Below, piece by piece: positions 1 to 7,377 of a DNA stretch of 25,557 nt (positions are counted from its first letter, which is position 1; each line of letters starts with the position of its first letter). This DNA is from Tissierellia bacterium. GTDB taxonomy: Bacteria > Bacillota > Clostridia > Tissierellales > Tissierellaceae. The translations under genes were made by a program, and so were the position numbers. The notes beneath the pieces were generated by a model, which was given only the letters and a program-made list of their open reading frames with translations, ran no database searches and was not told the DNA's origin. The stretch spans positions 1-25,557 of the forward strand of contig JAAYLY010000001.1 in assembly GCA_012521625.1 (NCBI GenBank), written 5' to 3'.

Positions 1-1
1 C

Positions 2-226
2 CATTATAAGAATAGGGGCTATGATGGGGCCATACAGATCCTACCCCTAAATTGTATGCCTGAAATAGTGGCCAAGAGCATATTGAAAAATGTCAGTAGG
101 GATCTAGATTTTCCAATTATGACCCTAGTGGTGGACGAGATGACTGGTGAAGCAGGATATGTTACTAGATTAGAAGCATTTGTAGATTTAGTAAGTAAGA
201 GAAGGGAGAAAAGGTCAATTGGTTAA
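2..226 (+). CDS. Acyl-CoA dehydratase activase-related protein, C-terminal end (partial)
   Basis: The reading frame is open from the window edge to TAA at 224-226 and encodes the last 74 residues of a longer protein. Visible motifs are LPLNCMPEIVAKSIL and VVDEMTGEAGYVTRLEAF. A Cys-containing stretch followed by DE-TGEAG--TRLEAF is typical of the DUF2229 / 2-hydroxyacyl-CoA dehydratase D-component-like proteins that accompany BadF/HgdC-type ATPases. The stop lies inside the next gene (8-base overlap), so the two are translationally coupled and probably work together. The family is known by association with radical, ATP-dependent dehydratase systems; the substrate cannot be told from this fragment. 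The N-terminal part lies outside the window. Confidence 0.75.
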   Translation, partial: HYKNRGYDGAIQILPLNCMPEIVAKSILKNVSRDLDFPIMTLVVDEMTGEAGYVTRLEAFVDLVSKRREKRSIG

Positions 227-1169
227 TTATTACATGGGTATAGATGTTGGTTCTGTAAGTACCAATATAGTTCTAATAGATGAGGAAAACAATCTAGTAT
301 ATAAGAGGTATTTAAGGACACAGGGTAAGCCCCTGGTGATTTTGCAGGATGGAATAAGGGAAGTAGCGGAGGAACTTGGCCACTCCAACATAGCAGGTGT
401 TGGAACAACAGGAAGTGGCAGGTATTTAGCCTCTGTTTTAATAGGTGCAGATGTGGTTAAAAATGAAATAACTTGCCATGCCATAGCTGCCTTAGATTAT
501 AATCCTGAAACTAGGACTGTTTTAGAAATTGGGGGCCAGGATTCTAAAATCATCATAATTAGGGATGGTATAGTGGTAGATTTTGCTATGAATACAGTCT
601 GTGCAGCTGGAACTGGCTCCTTCTTAGATAGGCAGGCTTTAAGGCTAGGGATGGATATAAGTGAATTTGGAAATATAGCCTTAAATTCAAAAAATCCTGT
701 AAGGATAGCAGGTAGGTGTGCAGTCTTTGCTGAGTCGGATATGATCCATAAGCAGCAGCTAGGTCATAATCAGGAGGATATTGTAAGCGGCCTTTGTAAC
801 GCTTTGGTAAGGAATTATTTAAGTAATGTAGCTAAGGGGAAGGATTTAAAACCAGTCATCCTCTTTCAGGGAGGGGTGGCTGCCAATAAGGGGATTCGGA
901 AAGCCTTTGAAGACCAGTTAGGCCAAAAGATCCATGTCCCTACCCATTACGATGTAATGGGAGCCATAGGTGCGGCCATACTGTCTAAGGAAGTAGTTAA
1001 GGATAGGGGAGAGAGTAGGTTTAAGGGATTTGATATCTATAAAAGGGATTATAGGGTTAGTCCCATAGATTGCAACGGTTGTTCAAATATATGTGAAATC
1101 CTAGAGATTAGGGAAGATGATAAAATCCTTGCCCGCTATGGTGATAAATGCGGAAAATGGTCTTTATAA
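219..1169 (+). CDS. Acyl-CoA dehydratase activase (HgdC/BadF/BcrA family ATPase) with Cys-rich C-terminal extension
   Basis: This 316-residue ASKHA-fold ATPase belongs to the family that injects a low-potential electron into 2-hydroxyacyl-CoA dehydratases or benzoyl-CoA reductases at the cost of ATP. Visible motifs are the phosphate-1 loop GIDVGS (7-12), GVGTTGSGR (60-68), IGGQDSK (104-110), CAAGTGSF with Cys128, GRCAVFAESD with Cys167, and FQGGVAANKG (216-225). In HgdC the two equivalent Cys residues of a homodimer hold one [4Fe-4S] cluster. After the usual domain end there is an extension with Cys285, Cys288, Cys292 and Cys311 (CNGCSNIC and GDKCGKW). That extension resembles the linker in very long activase-DUF2229 fusion proteins, so this pair may be a split form of that architecture. 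A TTG start at 219 is preferred because AGGGAG at about 203-208 is well placed; ATG at 234 is the alternative. The dehydratase substrate is unknown. Confidence 0.88.
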   Translation: MVNYYMGIDVGSVSTNIVLIDEENNLVYKRYLRTQGKPLVILQDGIREVAEELGHSNIAGVGTTGSGRYLASVLIGADVVKNEITCHAIAALDYNPETRTVLEIGGQDSKIIIIRDGIVVDFAMNTVCAAGTGSFLDRQALRLGMDISEFGNIALNSKNPVRIAGRCAVFAESDMIHKQQLGHNQEDIVSGLCNALVRNYLSNVAKGKDLKPVILFQGGVAANKGIRKAFEDQLGQKIHVPTHYDVMGAIGAAILSKEVVKDRGESRFKGFDIYKRDYRVSPIDCNGCSNICEILEIREDDKILARYGDKCGKWSL

Positions 1170-1223
1170 TCCATTAAACAAATGATATATTATTAGTGAC
1201 TACACCATAAAGGGGAGGATAAA

Positions 1224-2432
1224 ATGTCTAAATATAAGCTCATCTGCACCAACTGCCAAGAGGAGTATATGGAGGAGACCATTAACTTTAGATGTGATAG
1301 CTGTAATGAACCTTTAGAATTGGAGGAAGTAAGGGAAGGAAGTATTAAGGAAGGTAACCCACTAAGACAAGGGGTTCTAGAAAGATATCAAGACTTTTTC
1401 CCCTATCTAGAGATAGATAAGGACTTAAGCCTACAGGAGGGATTTACCCCCCTAATTTCATCTAAGGCTTTGGGAGAAGAATATGGTATAAAGCTATACT
1501 TTAAAAATGAAACCACCAACCCTACCTGGTCCTTTAAGGATAGGGGTACTATAACGGGTATAATCAGGGCCATGAATTTAGGTTATAAGAAGGTGGGTAC
1601 CGTATCTACAGGCAATATGGCCACCTCAGTAGCAGCCTATGGGGCTAAGTTGGGCTTAGAAACCTATATCCTAGTTAAGGAGGGTATAGCTGAGGAGAAG
1701 GTAAACCCCATTGCCATCTATGATCCAATTCTCATCAAGGTAGATGGGGATTACAGCTGCTTATATGATGAAAGCTTGGCTATAGGACATGAAAATGGAA
1801 TCTACTTTATAAACTCCGATGCCCCCTATCGGGTAGAGGGCTATAAGACTATGGCCTTTGAGATCTGTGAGCAACTGGACTTCCAAGTGCCAGATTATGT
1901 CATAGTGCCAACTAGTGCCGGTGGTGATATTAGGGGTATCGAGAAGGGATTTAGGGAATTTTTGAATGTAGGTTTAATTGATAAGCTGCCTAAGATGGTG
2001 GCTGTTCAGGCGGCAGGCTGCTCACCTATTTATAATGCCTTTAAAGATAATAAGATGAAGATGGATAGGGTTGAAAATCCAAATACTATAGCCCACGCCA
2101 TAGAGAATCCATATCCCCCAAGCGGGCATCAAGTTTTAAGGATGCTTAAGAGAAATGGGGGCTTAGCCCTAGCTGTGAGTGATGATGAGATTCTGAAGGC
2201 CCAGAGGAAGTTAGCTTCCCAAGGTCTATTCGTTCAACCGGCTTCTGCTACATCTTTAGCTGCGGTGGAAAAGCTTTATAGAGATGGACTTTTAAAAGAA
2301 GCTGAAAGTGTAGTATGCATTTTGACAGGATCTGGGCTAAAATCTACTAAAACCCTAGAGGAACATAGGCTAAAAAGTTATGGCTGTAAGCTGGACCAAT
2401 TAAATGAATACATAAAAAAAGTAGGTAGATAA
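1224..2432 (+). CDS. thrC: Threonine synthase
   Basis: This 402-residue fold-type II PLP enzyme converts O-phosphohomoserine to threonine and phosphate. An N-terminal zinc ribbon is visible (Cys8, Cys11, Cys24, Cys27), as in bacterial threonine synthases of the shorter class. NPTWSFKDRGT follows, with the Schiff-base Lys at residue 105. A glycine-rich phosphate-binding stretch (STGNMATSVAAYGAKLG) and a C-terminal LTGSGLKS motif complete the active site. The ribosome binding site AGGGGAGG lies a few bases before ATG 1224. The gene follows the activase by 54 bases, so co-transcription is possible but the functions do not obviously match. The TAA stop lies in the loop of a hairpin terminator. 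A threonine dehydratase or another PLP lyase is less likely because of the zinc ribbon. Confidence 0.9.
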   Translation: MSKYKLICTNCQEEYMEETINFRCDSCNEPLELEEVREGSIKEGNPLRQGVLERYQDFFPYLEIDKDLSLQEGFTPLISSKALGEEYGIKLYFKNETTNPTWSFKDRGTITGIIRAMNLGYKKVGTVSTGNMATSVAAYGAKLGLETYILVKEGIAEEKVNPIAIYDPILIKVDGDYSCLYDESLAIGHENGIYFINSDAPYRVEGYKTMAFEICEQLDFQVPDYVIVPTSAGGDIRGIEKGFREFLNVGLIDKLPKMVAVQAAGCSPIYNAFKDNKMKMDRVENPNTIAHAIENPYPPSGHQVLRMLKRNGGLALAVSDDEILKAQRKLASQGLFVQPASATSLAAVEKLYRDGLLKEAESVVCILTGSGLKSTKTLEEHRLKSYGCKLDQLNEYIKKVGR

Positions 2433-2446
2433 TACCTACTTTTTTA
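2414..2446. terminator. Bidirectional Rho-independent terminator overlapping the thrC stop
   Basis: The stem pairs GTAGGTA (2421-2427) with TACCTAC (2433-2439) and is flanked by seven A on the left and six T on the right. It therefore works for thrC on the plus strand and for the convergent minus-strand gene ending at 2468. The thrC stop codon sits at 2430-2432 in the loop, so the last sense codons form the left arm. Confidence 0.85.
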
Positions 2447-2467
2447 TTAGATTAACTTATTTTTAAA

Positions 2468-3478
2468 TTATTCATCCTGATAGTCTTCATGGTCTTCATA
2501 AACTTCTAGCCCTTCTATATCTTCAAGGCTATCGAATTCGATATCTTCTCCTAAAGCCCTAGTATTAGTTTCATCTATCTGTTCAGGGAATAGGCTTGGG
2601 AAGCTGGTGCAGATAGGTGAAGTCTCTGGTGATAACTCTGGGAATCCAGTAGAAAGTACGCATAATTGTACTGGAAGGATGATCTTCTTTTCGCAAGTTA
2701 TACATAAGGCGATTATTAAGTCAATTTCTACATTTCTAGTTTCTGGACAAACCCTAATATCCCTTGCTACGCTATTGGTGGCTAATCTAGCTTCACAATT
2801 TAGGTTGCAGAACTCTGCAAATCTTGGGAAGAATGCTGAATCCTTTATGGAAGGTATACATAGTTCAAAGAAGTTAGTTAAAATTATTGGCTTGTTAGGA
2901 TGGGCAATAGGTATATTGGCCGTAACTGTAAATGTAACCCTTCTATCTCTAGCATCCCTTAACAATAGGTCTATTTCTACTACCACATTACCCTTTACCT
3001 TGATATTCTGTGTACCGAAGATCGGAGTTCCTTTATCCTCATCATCACAGTCAGAAGTATCTGCATAGATTAATCTCTCGCTACTTAGTCCGTCTGGTCC
3101 TACTACCTCTACATAATCACCATTTGGATGGCGCAAAAACTCACCGCCGGATAGGATGGTTTCAGGCTCAATTACTAAATTTCTCTGGTCTGCTATGTTA
3201 GCTGGGTTGAAAAATCTCTTACACCTAATATCTAGAACGTTTATAACCCTGCTATCCCTTGGTAAGCTTGGTGAAAAGCGTACATCGTTAACTGAGCTTA
3301 AAGCCTGTAGGTTAAATAATTTAGCATCATATACCTTCTGAACGAAGATAGGTTCTGTGACTACACTTCTTAAAGATCGGTCCCACTCGCAGCCAGTTGT
3401 AGCAGTGCAGCACCTATCAGTATCAGGTAAAATAGGACCAGGTTTATGCTTATGCTTACGCTTTTTATTTGAAGTCAT
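2468..3478 (-). CDS. Uncharacterised Cys-containing protein with basic N-terminus and acidic tail
   Basis: This is a 336-residue protein with no domain I can name with confidence. The first 15 residues are very basic (KKRKHKHKPG), followed by a Cys cluster (DRCCTATTGC). The body (about 45-290) alternates short beta-like segments with scattered Cys pairs (CNLNC, CITC) and motifs such as KVYDAKLFNLQAL. The last 40 residues are strongly acidic. There is no signal peptide or membrane helix. The start at 3478 is supported by AGGAGGA at 3484-3490 on the coding strand. Similar beta-rich, Cys-bearing proteins of endospore-forming Clostridia have no assigned role; a spore-surface role is only a guess. 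It is one of only two genes on this strand and is divergent from the gene at 3610. Codon use resembles its neighbours. Confidence 0.7.
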   Translation of the reverse strand: MTSNKKRKHKHKPGPILPDTDRCCTATTGCEWDRSLRSVVTEPIFVQKVYDAKLFNLQALSSVNDVRFSPSLPRDSRVINVLDIRCKRFFNPANIADQRNLVIEPETILSGGEFLRHPNGDYVEVVGPDGLSSERLIYADTSDCDDEDKGTPIFGTQNIKVKGNVVVEIDLLLRDARDRRVTFTVTANIPIAHPNKPIILTNFFELCIPSIKDSAFFPRFAEFCNLNCEARLATNSVARDIRVCPETRNVEIDLIIALCITCEKKIILPVQLCVLSTGFPELSPETSPICTSFPSLFPEQIDETNTRALGEDIEFDSLEDIEGLEVYEDHEDYQDE

Positions 3479-3499
3479 ATAAATCCTCCTTTCCCCAAA

Positions 3500-3528
3500 A
3501 TGAATATGCTCATTGCTAATATATTCAT
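3500..3528. repeat. Perfect 8-bp inverted repeat in a divergent intergenic region
   Basis: ATGAATAT (3500-3507) and ATATTCAT (3521-3528) are perfect inverted copies separated by 13 bases. They lie between the start of the minus-strand gene (3478) and the plus-strand gene (3610). The position suits an operator or a small 5'-UTR hairpin. I found no convincing sigma-factor site around it. Confidence 0.4.
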
Positions 3529-3609
3529 GGTTAGATGAATTGGTTACTCATCAAGAGTAATAATCTCCAGGGGAAAGTAATATTATAGTTAAAAAAAGGA
3601 TGAGTAGCT

Positions 3610-4584
3610 ATGGCGTTTTATAATGATAGGGTGAAATTAGCAGATATAGATGGAAGGGAGATTTACTTAATAAGGAAGATAAAGAATAAATTAAAACTTA
3701 ATTATTATTCCTACGACGGAAATAATTTTGAAGGGGATGTAGCAGATGATGCTTTAGGGGAGTTTGATATAACAATTAATAATGGACATGTATATTTAAT
3801 TTACCAGGATATTAATAGGGACATAAAATTGGTAATCCTTAAGGGAAGGGAGAGGGAGGTACACAGCTTAACTAGGGGAAGCTTTCCTAGAGTTTATGAG
3901 TTAAATATTATAAACCATAAGGATAGGATAAACCTTTTATTCCTCTATCCAATAGATGATAGCCATATGACCTTCCGTATAGAACACAACTTATTGCTAG
4001 GGAATAAGTGGAAGAATTTTTTCGTAGATGAGATAAAAATAGAAAAGCTATTAAATCCCATCAAGCTAGTTCCTTATGAAAATAAACTCTATCTAGGGTA
4101 TTACTATAAAAATCAGATCTGCATAAAATCCTTTAATTTAGAGGAAGACTTATGGAGTGAATCCATAGTATTAACGGATAATAGGGATAAGCTTTATTTG
4201 GACCTAATCTATGATGAGGGCCTTTTCCACTTGGCCTATTCTGAATATAAAGAAGGGAATTATGTAATAAAATATAAGCGCTTTAATGGTCAGAATTTTA
4301 TTAAGGAAGATGAAGTGGAAATGTCACGTAAATCCAATGCTTCAACCCCAACCTTCATAAGGAAGGCTGATAAGTTATGGCTTTGCTGGAATGAATCCTT
4401 TATTATTTACAGTAGATATAGTAAGGATTTTGGAAGGACATGGAGTCATCTACAGACTTGGGAAGAGGGTAGGAGGCAGAGTATAGTAAGATATAAATAT
4501 GCTACTAATAACTTAAAGGATATGGTCCTAGACCATGCCTTTGGTACCATCTATCCAGATATAAAGTTTATAGGTTTTTATTAA
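3610..4584 (+). CDS. Uncharacterised beta-propeller-like (Asp-box) protein
   Basis: This 324-residue protein has no signal peptide and no membrane helix. It is made of repeated beta-hairpin-like units with aromatic residues (YYSYDGNNF, VYLIYQDI, LYLGYYYKNQ, FHLAYSEYKEGNY, LWLCWNESFIIY). Near the C-terminus is SKDFGRTWS, which fits the Asp-box (S-x-D-x-G-x-T-W) of sialidase/BNR propellers. The sialidase active-site arginine triad is not evident, so enzymatic activity should not be assumed. The start at 3610 follows AAAGGATG. It faces away from the minus-strand gene across 131 bases, so the two may share regulation. I do not recognise the family beyond the repeat. Confidence 0.65.
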   Translation: MAFYNDRVKLADIDGREIYLIRKIKNKLKLNYYSYDGNNFEGDVADDALGEFDITINNGHVYLIYQDINRDIKLVILKGREREVHSLTRGSFPRVYELNIINHKDRINLLFLYPIDDSHMTFRIEHNLLLGNKWKNFFVDEIKIEKLLNPIKLVPYENKLYLGYYYKNQICIKSFNLEEDLWSESIVLTDNRDKLYLDLIYDEGLFHLAYSEYKEGNYVIKYKRFNGQNFIKEDEVEMSRKSNASTPTFIRKADKLWLCWNESFIIYSRYSKDFGRTWSHLQTWEEGRRQSIVRYKYATNNLKDMVLDHAFGTIYPDIKFIGFY

Positions 4585-4721
4585 GGAGCTTTAGTAAAGA
4601 GATAAATAAAGATAAAGAAGTATAAAGAAAGATAAGCTCTTTAGTACAAAGTTCTTTAATGAAAAAATTTATAAAAGTGTTTATTGGAACTTAGCTATTT
4701 AATGTTAGGCAATCTATAAAG
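4585..4721. other. Non-coding, AT-rich stretch
   Basis: No gene is visible. The stretch is A-rich, with an imperfect repeat of a CTTTAGTA element (4591-4598 and about 4639-4646). No clear plus-strand terminator follows the gene ending at 4584. Confidence 0.5.
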
Positions 4722-4752
4722 GCATAAAAAAAGACTCCCGAAAGGGAGTCTT
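4722..4752 (-). terminator. Minus-strand Rho-independent terminator (orphan)
   Basis: AAGACTCCC (4731-4739), loop GAAA, GGGAGTCTT (4744-4752) form a 9-bp stem. The only homopolymer tail is a run of seven A at 4726-4732 on the plus strand, which reads as U7 on the minus strand. The plus side continues CATCC with no T-run. The element therefore terminates minus-strand transcription, yet no minus-strand reading frame lies upstream of it. Confidence 0.8.
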
Positions 4753-4840
4753 CATCCTATAAAGGATGGAACAAAATCGTTCAAAAGGGGTATTGGGAAT
4801 AGAGATCTTTCTTAAGGTTATCAGGGGGATAACCTCTATT
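4724..4840 (-). ncRNA. Candidate small structured RNA, about 115 nt
   Basis: Read on the minus strand the segment has, in order: an outer stem AATAGAG/CTCTATT (4840-4834 with 4804-4798) enclosing an inner hairpin GGTTATC/GATAACC with a C-rich loop (4834-4828 with 4822-4816); a linker carrying TTCCC and ACCCC; two small hairpins (GAAC/GTTC and CATCC/GGATG); and a U7 terminator. A promoter-like TTGCAT-17-TCTAAT on the same strand predicts a start within a few bases of the outer stem. No reading frame of useful length exists. It matches no RNA family I can recall from primary sequence; 6S RNA was considered but cannot be supported. C-rich unpaired motifs are typical of Firmicutes sRNAs that pair with Shine-Dalgarno sequences. 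Confidence 0.5.
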
Positions 4841-4842
4841 AA

Positions 4843-4871
4843 ATTAGAGCAAAAGTCGACATATTATGCAA
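4843..4871 (-). promoter_or_regulatory. Putative promoter of the minus-strand small RNA
   Basis: On the minus strand TTGCAT (4871-4866) is followed after 17 bases by TCTAAT (4848-4843). The -10 has one mismatch and the -35 three mismatches to consensus. The predicted start, about 4836-4838, falls at the first stem of the RNA candidate. Confidence 0.4.
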
Positions 4872-4911
4872 GTTTTTTTTTATAAAATTAATAAATATAT
4901 GGGAGATTTTC

Positions 4912-4940
4912 TTTGTAAAAATAAAGAATTCCTATATAAT
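4912..4940 (+). promoter_or_regulatory. Sigma-A promoter for the nifS-thiI operon
   Basis: TTTGTA (4912-4917), a 17-base spacer and a perfect TATAAT (4935-4940) lie 54 bases before the cysteine desulfurase start. The expected transcript start is near 4947. Confidence 0.6.
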
Positions 4941-4993
4941 AGTATTGGGATAAATTTTGACCGATATGGGATATTATATGATGAGGTGGATTT

Positions 4994-6145
4994 ATGATAT
5001 ACTTAGATAATTGTGCGACGACTAAGATTCGACAAGAAGTATTAAAGAAGATGTATGATAGTTACTTAGATGATTTTGGTAATCCTTCATCTTTGCATAG
5101 ATTAGGTTTCAAGGCTGAAAAGAGGATTAAGGAAGCCAGGGAGATAATAGCTGACTATTTAAAGGTAGATAGTAGTGAATTATTCTTTACTTCCGGTGGA
5201 ACTGAAAGCAACAATATAGCTGTCCAGAGTATTATAAACGGTTCCCAAAGAAAGGGTAACCATATTATTACTACTAAAATAGAACACCCTTCAGTCTTAA
5301 ATATAATGAAGAAGTATGAAAGTCAAGGCTTTAGGGTCACTTATTTAGATGTGAATTCCTATGGGGAGTTAGATTTAGATGAATTGGAAAAAAGTATTTG
5401 TGATGATACTATATTAGTGTCTATAATCCACGTAAATAATGAAATAGGTACTATACAGGATATTAAGAGGGTTAAGGAGATTATGGGGAAGGAAAATCCC
5501 AATGCCCTACTTCATGTAGACGGGGTACAATCCTTTGGTAAGATTCCTTTTAATTTAAAGGCCCTAGGTGTAGATACCTTCTCCTTCAGTGGCCATAAGG
5601 TCCATGGGCCCAAGGGGGTAGGTGGCTTATACATCCGAAAGGGCTTAAAACTAGATCCCATAGTCTACGGTGGCAACCAGGAATTTGGCTTAAGATCGGG
5701 AACGGAAAATGTACAAGGTATAATTGGCTTTGGTGAGGCCGTAAGGATTTTAAGTTCAAATTTTGAGGAAGAAGCTAAACATGTAGAGAATTTAAGAAGA
5801 AAGATGGTAGAGGCCTTAAGTGAGGAAATTGAAGATATCAGGATAAATACACCACTTGAAAATAGCTCTCCCTATATATTAAATATATCCTTCCTTCACA
5901 CAAGGGGAGAGGTTCTTCTACATTATCTAGAGGAAAAGGAGATATATGTGTCTACAGGTTCAGCCTGCTCCTCCAAGGGGACTGAAAAAAGCCATGTCCT
6001 AAAGGCTCTAGGACTGAGGGATTTAGAAATAGATGGGGCCATTAGGATGTGTTTTTCCTATGAGAGTAAGGAAGAAGATATAGATTTTATAGTTAAGGCA
6101 ATTAAAGACTCTGTCTTAGATATACGTAAGATAATGATGAGGTGA
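4994..6145 (+). CDS. Cysteine desulfurase (NifS/IscS family)
   Basis: This 383-residue PLP enzyme takes sulfur from cysteine as an enzyme-bound persulfide and releases alanine. Visible residues are the N-terminal YLDNCATT, FTSGGTESNN (65-74), HVDGVQSFGK, FSGHKVHGPKG with the PLP Lys202, RSGTEN (234-239) and the catalytic Cys325 in TGSACSSKG. Its length is normal for group I desulfurases. Start ATG 4994 follows GAGGTGG. Only 4 bases separate it from thiI, whose Shine-Dalgarno overlaps this gene's end, so the two are coupled. By analogy with the NifZ-ThiI pair of Bacillus, it probably supplies sulfur for tRNA 4-thiouridine. A more general Fe-S role cannot be excluded, since no iscU or sufU is adjacent. 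Confidence 0.9.
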   Translation: MIYLDNCATTKIRQEVLKKMYDSYLDDFGNPSSLHRLGFKAEKRIKEAREIIADYLKVDSSELFFTSGGTESNNIAVQSIINGSQRKGNHIITTKIEHPSVLNIMKKYESQGFRVTYLDVNSYGELDLDELEKSICDDTILVSIIHVNNEIGTIQDIKRVKEIMGKENPNALLHVDGVQSFGKIPFNLKALGVDTFSFSGHKVHGPKGVGGLYIRKGLKLDPIVYGGNQEFGLRSGTENVQGIIGFGEAVRILSSNFEEEAKHVENLRRKMVEALSEEIEDIRINTPLENSSPYILNISFLHTRGEVLLHYLEEKEIYVSTGSACSSKGTEKSHVLKALGLRDLEIDGAIRMCFSYESKEEDIDFIVKAIKDSVLDIRKIMMR

Positions 6146-6149
6146 TCAA

Positions 6150-7316
6150 TTGAAAAGGGTAATTAGCGTAAGTATAGGAGAAATAGCCCTAAAGGGCTTA
6201 AATAGGGGATATTTTGAAGATAGTTTGATTAAGCAGATTATAAAAAATTTAAAGGATATAGGTTTTGATAATATATATAAGGAGCAGGGAAAGATCTATA
6301 TAGAAGGGGATCCGGAAAATTATCCGGAGATGATCAATAGGCTGAAAAAAATCTTTGGCCTTGTCCATATATCCCCCTGTATTAGGACTAGCAAGGAGAT
6401 TGAAGACATTCAGAAGGCTGCTAAAACCATTATGGCTGAAGCCATAGAAAATAAGCAGGTGAAGACCTTTAAGGTGGAGACTAATAGGACGGATAAATCC
6501 TTCCCTATTAAATCCCCAGAGCTATCTAGGAGGCTGGGTGGGACAATTCTAAAGGAGTTTAAGGTTTTAAAGGTGGATGTCCACAATCCAGATACCTATC
6601 TATATGTGGATATAAAGGATAAGGTCTACGTCTATACTGAAAAGATAAAAGCCTATGGAGGACTACCTGTTGGTAGCAATGGTAAGGGACTTTTACTCCT
6701 ATCAGGGGGTATAGATAGTCCAGTTGCTGGATTTTTGATGGGTAAGAGGGGTCTAGCTATAGACTGCGTCCACTACCACTCCTATCCCTTCACCTCTGAA
6801 AGGTCCGAGGAGAAGGTAAAGGACCTAGCCAGGATATTGGCAAGATATATGGGCAAGATCAAATTCTACAGCGTAAATATCCTGCCTATCCAGAAGGAGA
6901 TCAACCAAAAATGTCCTGAAAGGGAAATGACCATCATATCCAGGAGGTTTATGATGAGGATAGCGGAGAAGATAGCTGAGAAAAATGGCTATAAGGCCCT
7001 AATTACAGGAGAAAGCCTTGGCCAGGTGGCTAGCCAAACCATAGAGGGGATAACAGTGACCAATAGTTCAGTGGATATTCCAGTCCTAAGGCCTTTAATT
7101 GGTATGGATAAGGTGGACATAGTAGATATTGCAAAAGATATTGAAACTTATGAGACCTCTATTTTACCCTTTGATGATTGCTGTACAGTCTTTTTACCTA
7201 AACATCCGGTAACCAAGCCTAGGGTGGAGGATATAGAAAGGTCTGAAGAAAACCTAAATGTAGAAGAGCTGGTAGAAGAAGCTGTAGCCAATATGAAGGT
7301 CTACACAATCGAATAA
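6150..7316 (+). CDS. thiI: tRNA 4-thiouridine synthetase ThiI
   Basis: This 388-residue protein installs 4-thiouridine at position 8 of tRNA. It has an N-terminal ferredoxin-like plus THUMP region (about 1-165, with NRTDKSFP at 112-119). An adenylating PP-loop domain with SGGIDS (185-190) follows, then the family C-terminal motif DDCCTVFLPKHPVTKP near residue 340. The rhodanese domain of the enterobacterial enzyme is absent, as is usual in Firmicutes, so sulfur must come directly from a desulfurase, presumably the upstream gene. The start is TTG at 6150, with GAGGTG overlapping the upstream stop. A hairpin terminator follows. Arginine codons are almost all AGG (17 of 18 by hand count), unlike the glutamate operon. 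Confidence 0.93.
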   Translation: MKRVISVSIGEIALKGLNRGYFEDSLIKQIIKNLKDIGFDNIYKEQGKIYIEGDPENYPEMINRLKKIFGLVHISPCIRTSKEIEDIQKAAKTIMAEAIENKQVKTFKVETNRTDKSFPIKSPELSRRLGGTILKEFKVLKVDVHNPDTYLYVDIKDKVYVYTEKIKAYGGLPVGSNGKGLLLLSGGIDSPVAGFLMGKRGLAIDCVHYHSYPFTSERSEEKVKDLARILARYMGKIKFYSVNILPIQKEINQKCPEREMTIISRRFMMRIAEKIAEKNGYKALITGESLGQVASQTIEGITVTNSSVDIPVLRPLIGMDKVDIVDIAKDIETYETSILPFDDCCTVFLPKHPVTKPRVEDIERSEENLNVEELVEEAVANMKVYTIE

Positions 7317-7326
7317 TTAGGAATTG

Positions 7327-7360
7327 AAAAGCAGAAATCCTTATGGATTTTTGCTTTTTT
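7327..7360 (+). terminator. Terminator after thiI
   Basis: AAAAGCA-G-AAATCC (7327-7340) pairs with GGATTT-T-TGCTTTT around the loop TTAT, followed by a T-run ending at 7360. It closes the nifS-thiI operon 11 bases after the thiI stop. Confidence 0.8.
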
Positions 7361-7377
7361 ATATTTCTTATTACAAC

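Noticed and set aside
2607..3068. 153-codon plus-strand open frame opposite the minus-strand gene
   Set aside because: The minus-strand frame is longer, has AGGAGGA at its start and a plausible composition; the plus frame has no initiation signal.
3479..3560. Sporulation sigma-E/K/G promoter upstream of the minus-strand gene
   Set aside because: CATATTCAT resembles a sigma-E -10, but no -35 occurs at an acceptable spacing for sigma-E, sigma-K or sigma-G.
4722..4840. 6S RNA identity for the small RNA candidate
   Set aside because: The segment is shorter than typical 6S RNA and does not fold as one long rod with a central bubble as far as I can pair it by eye.
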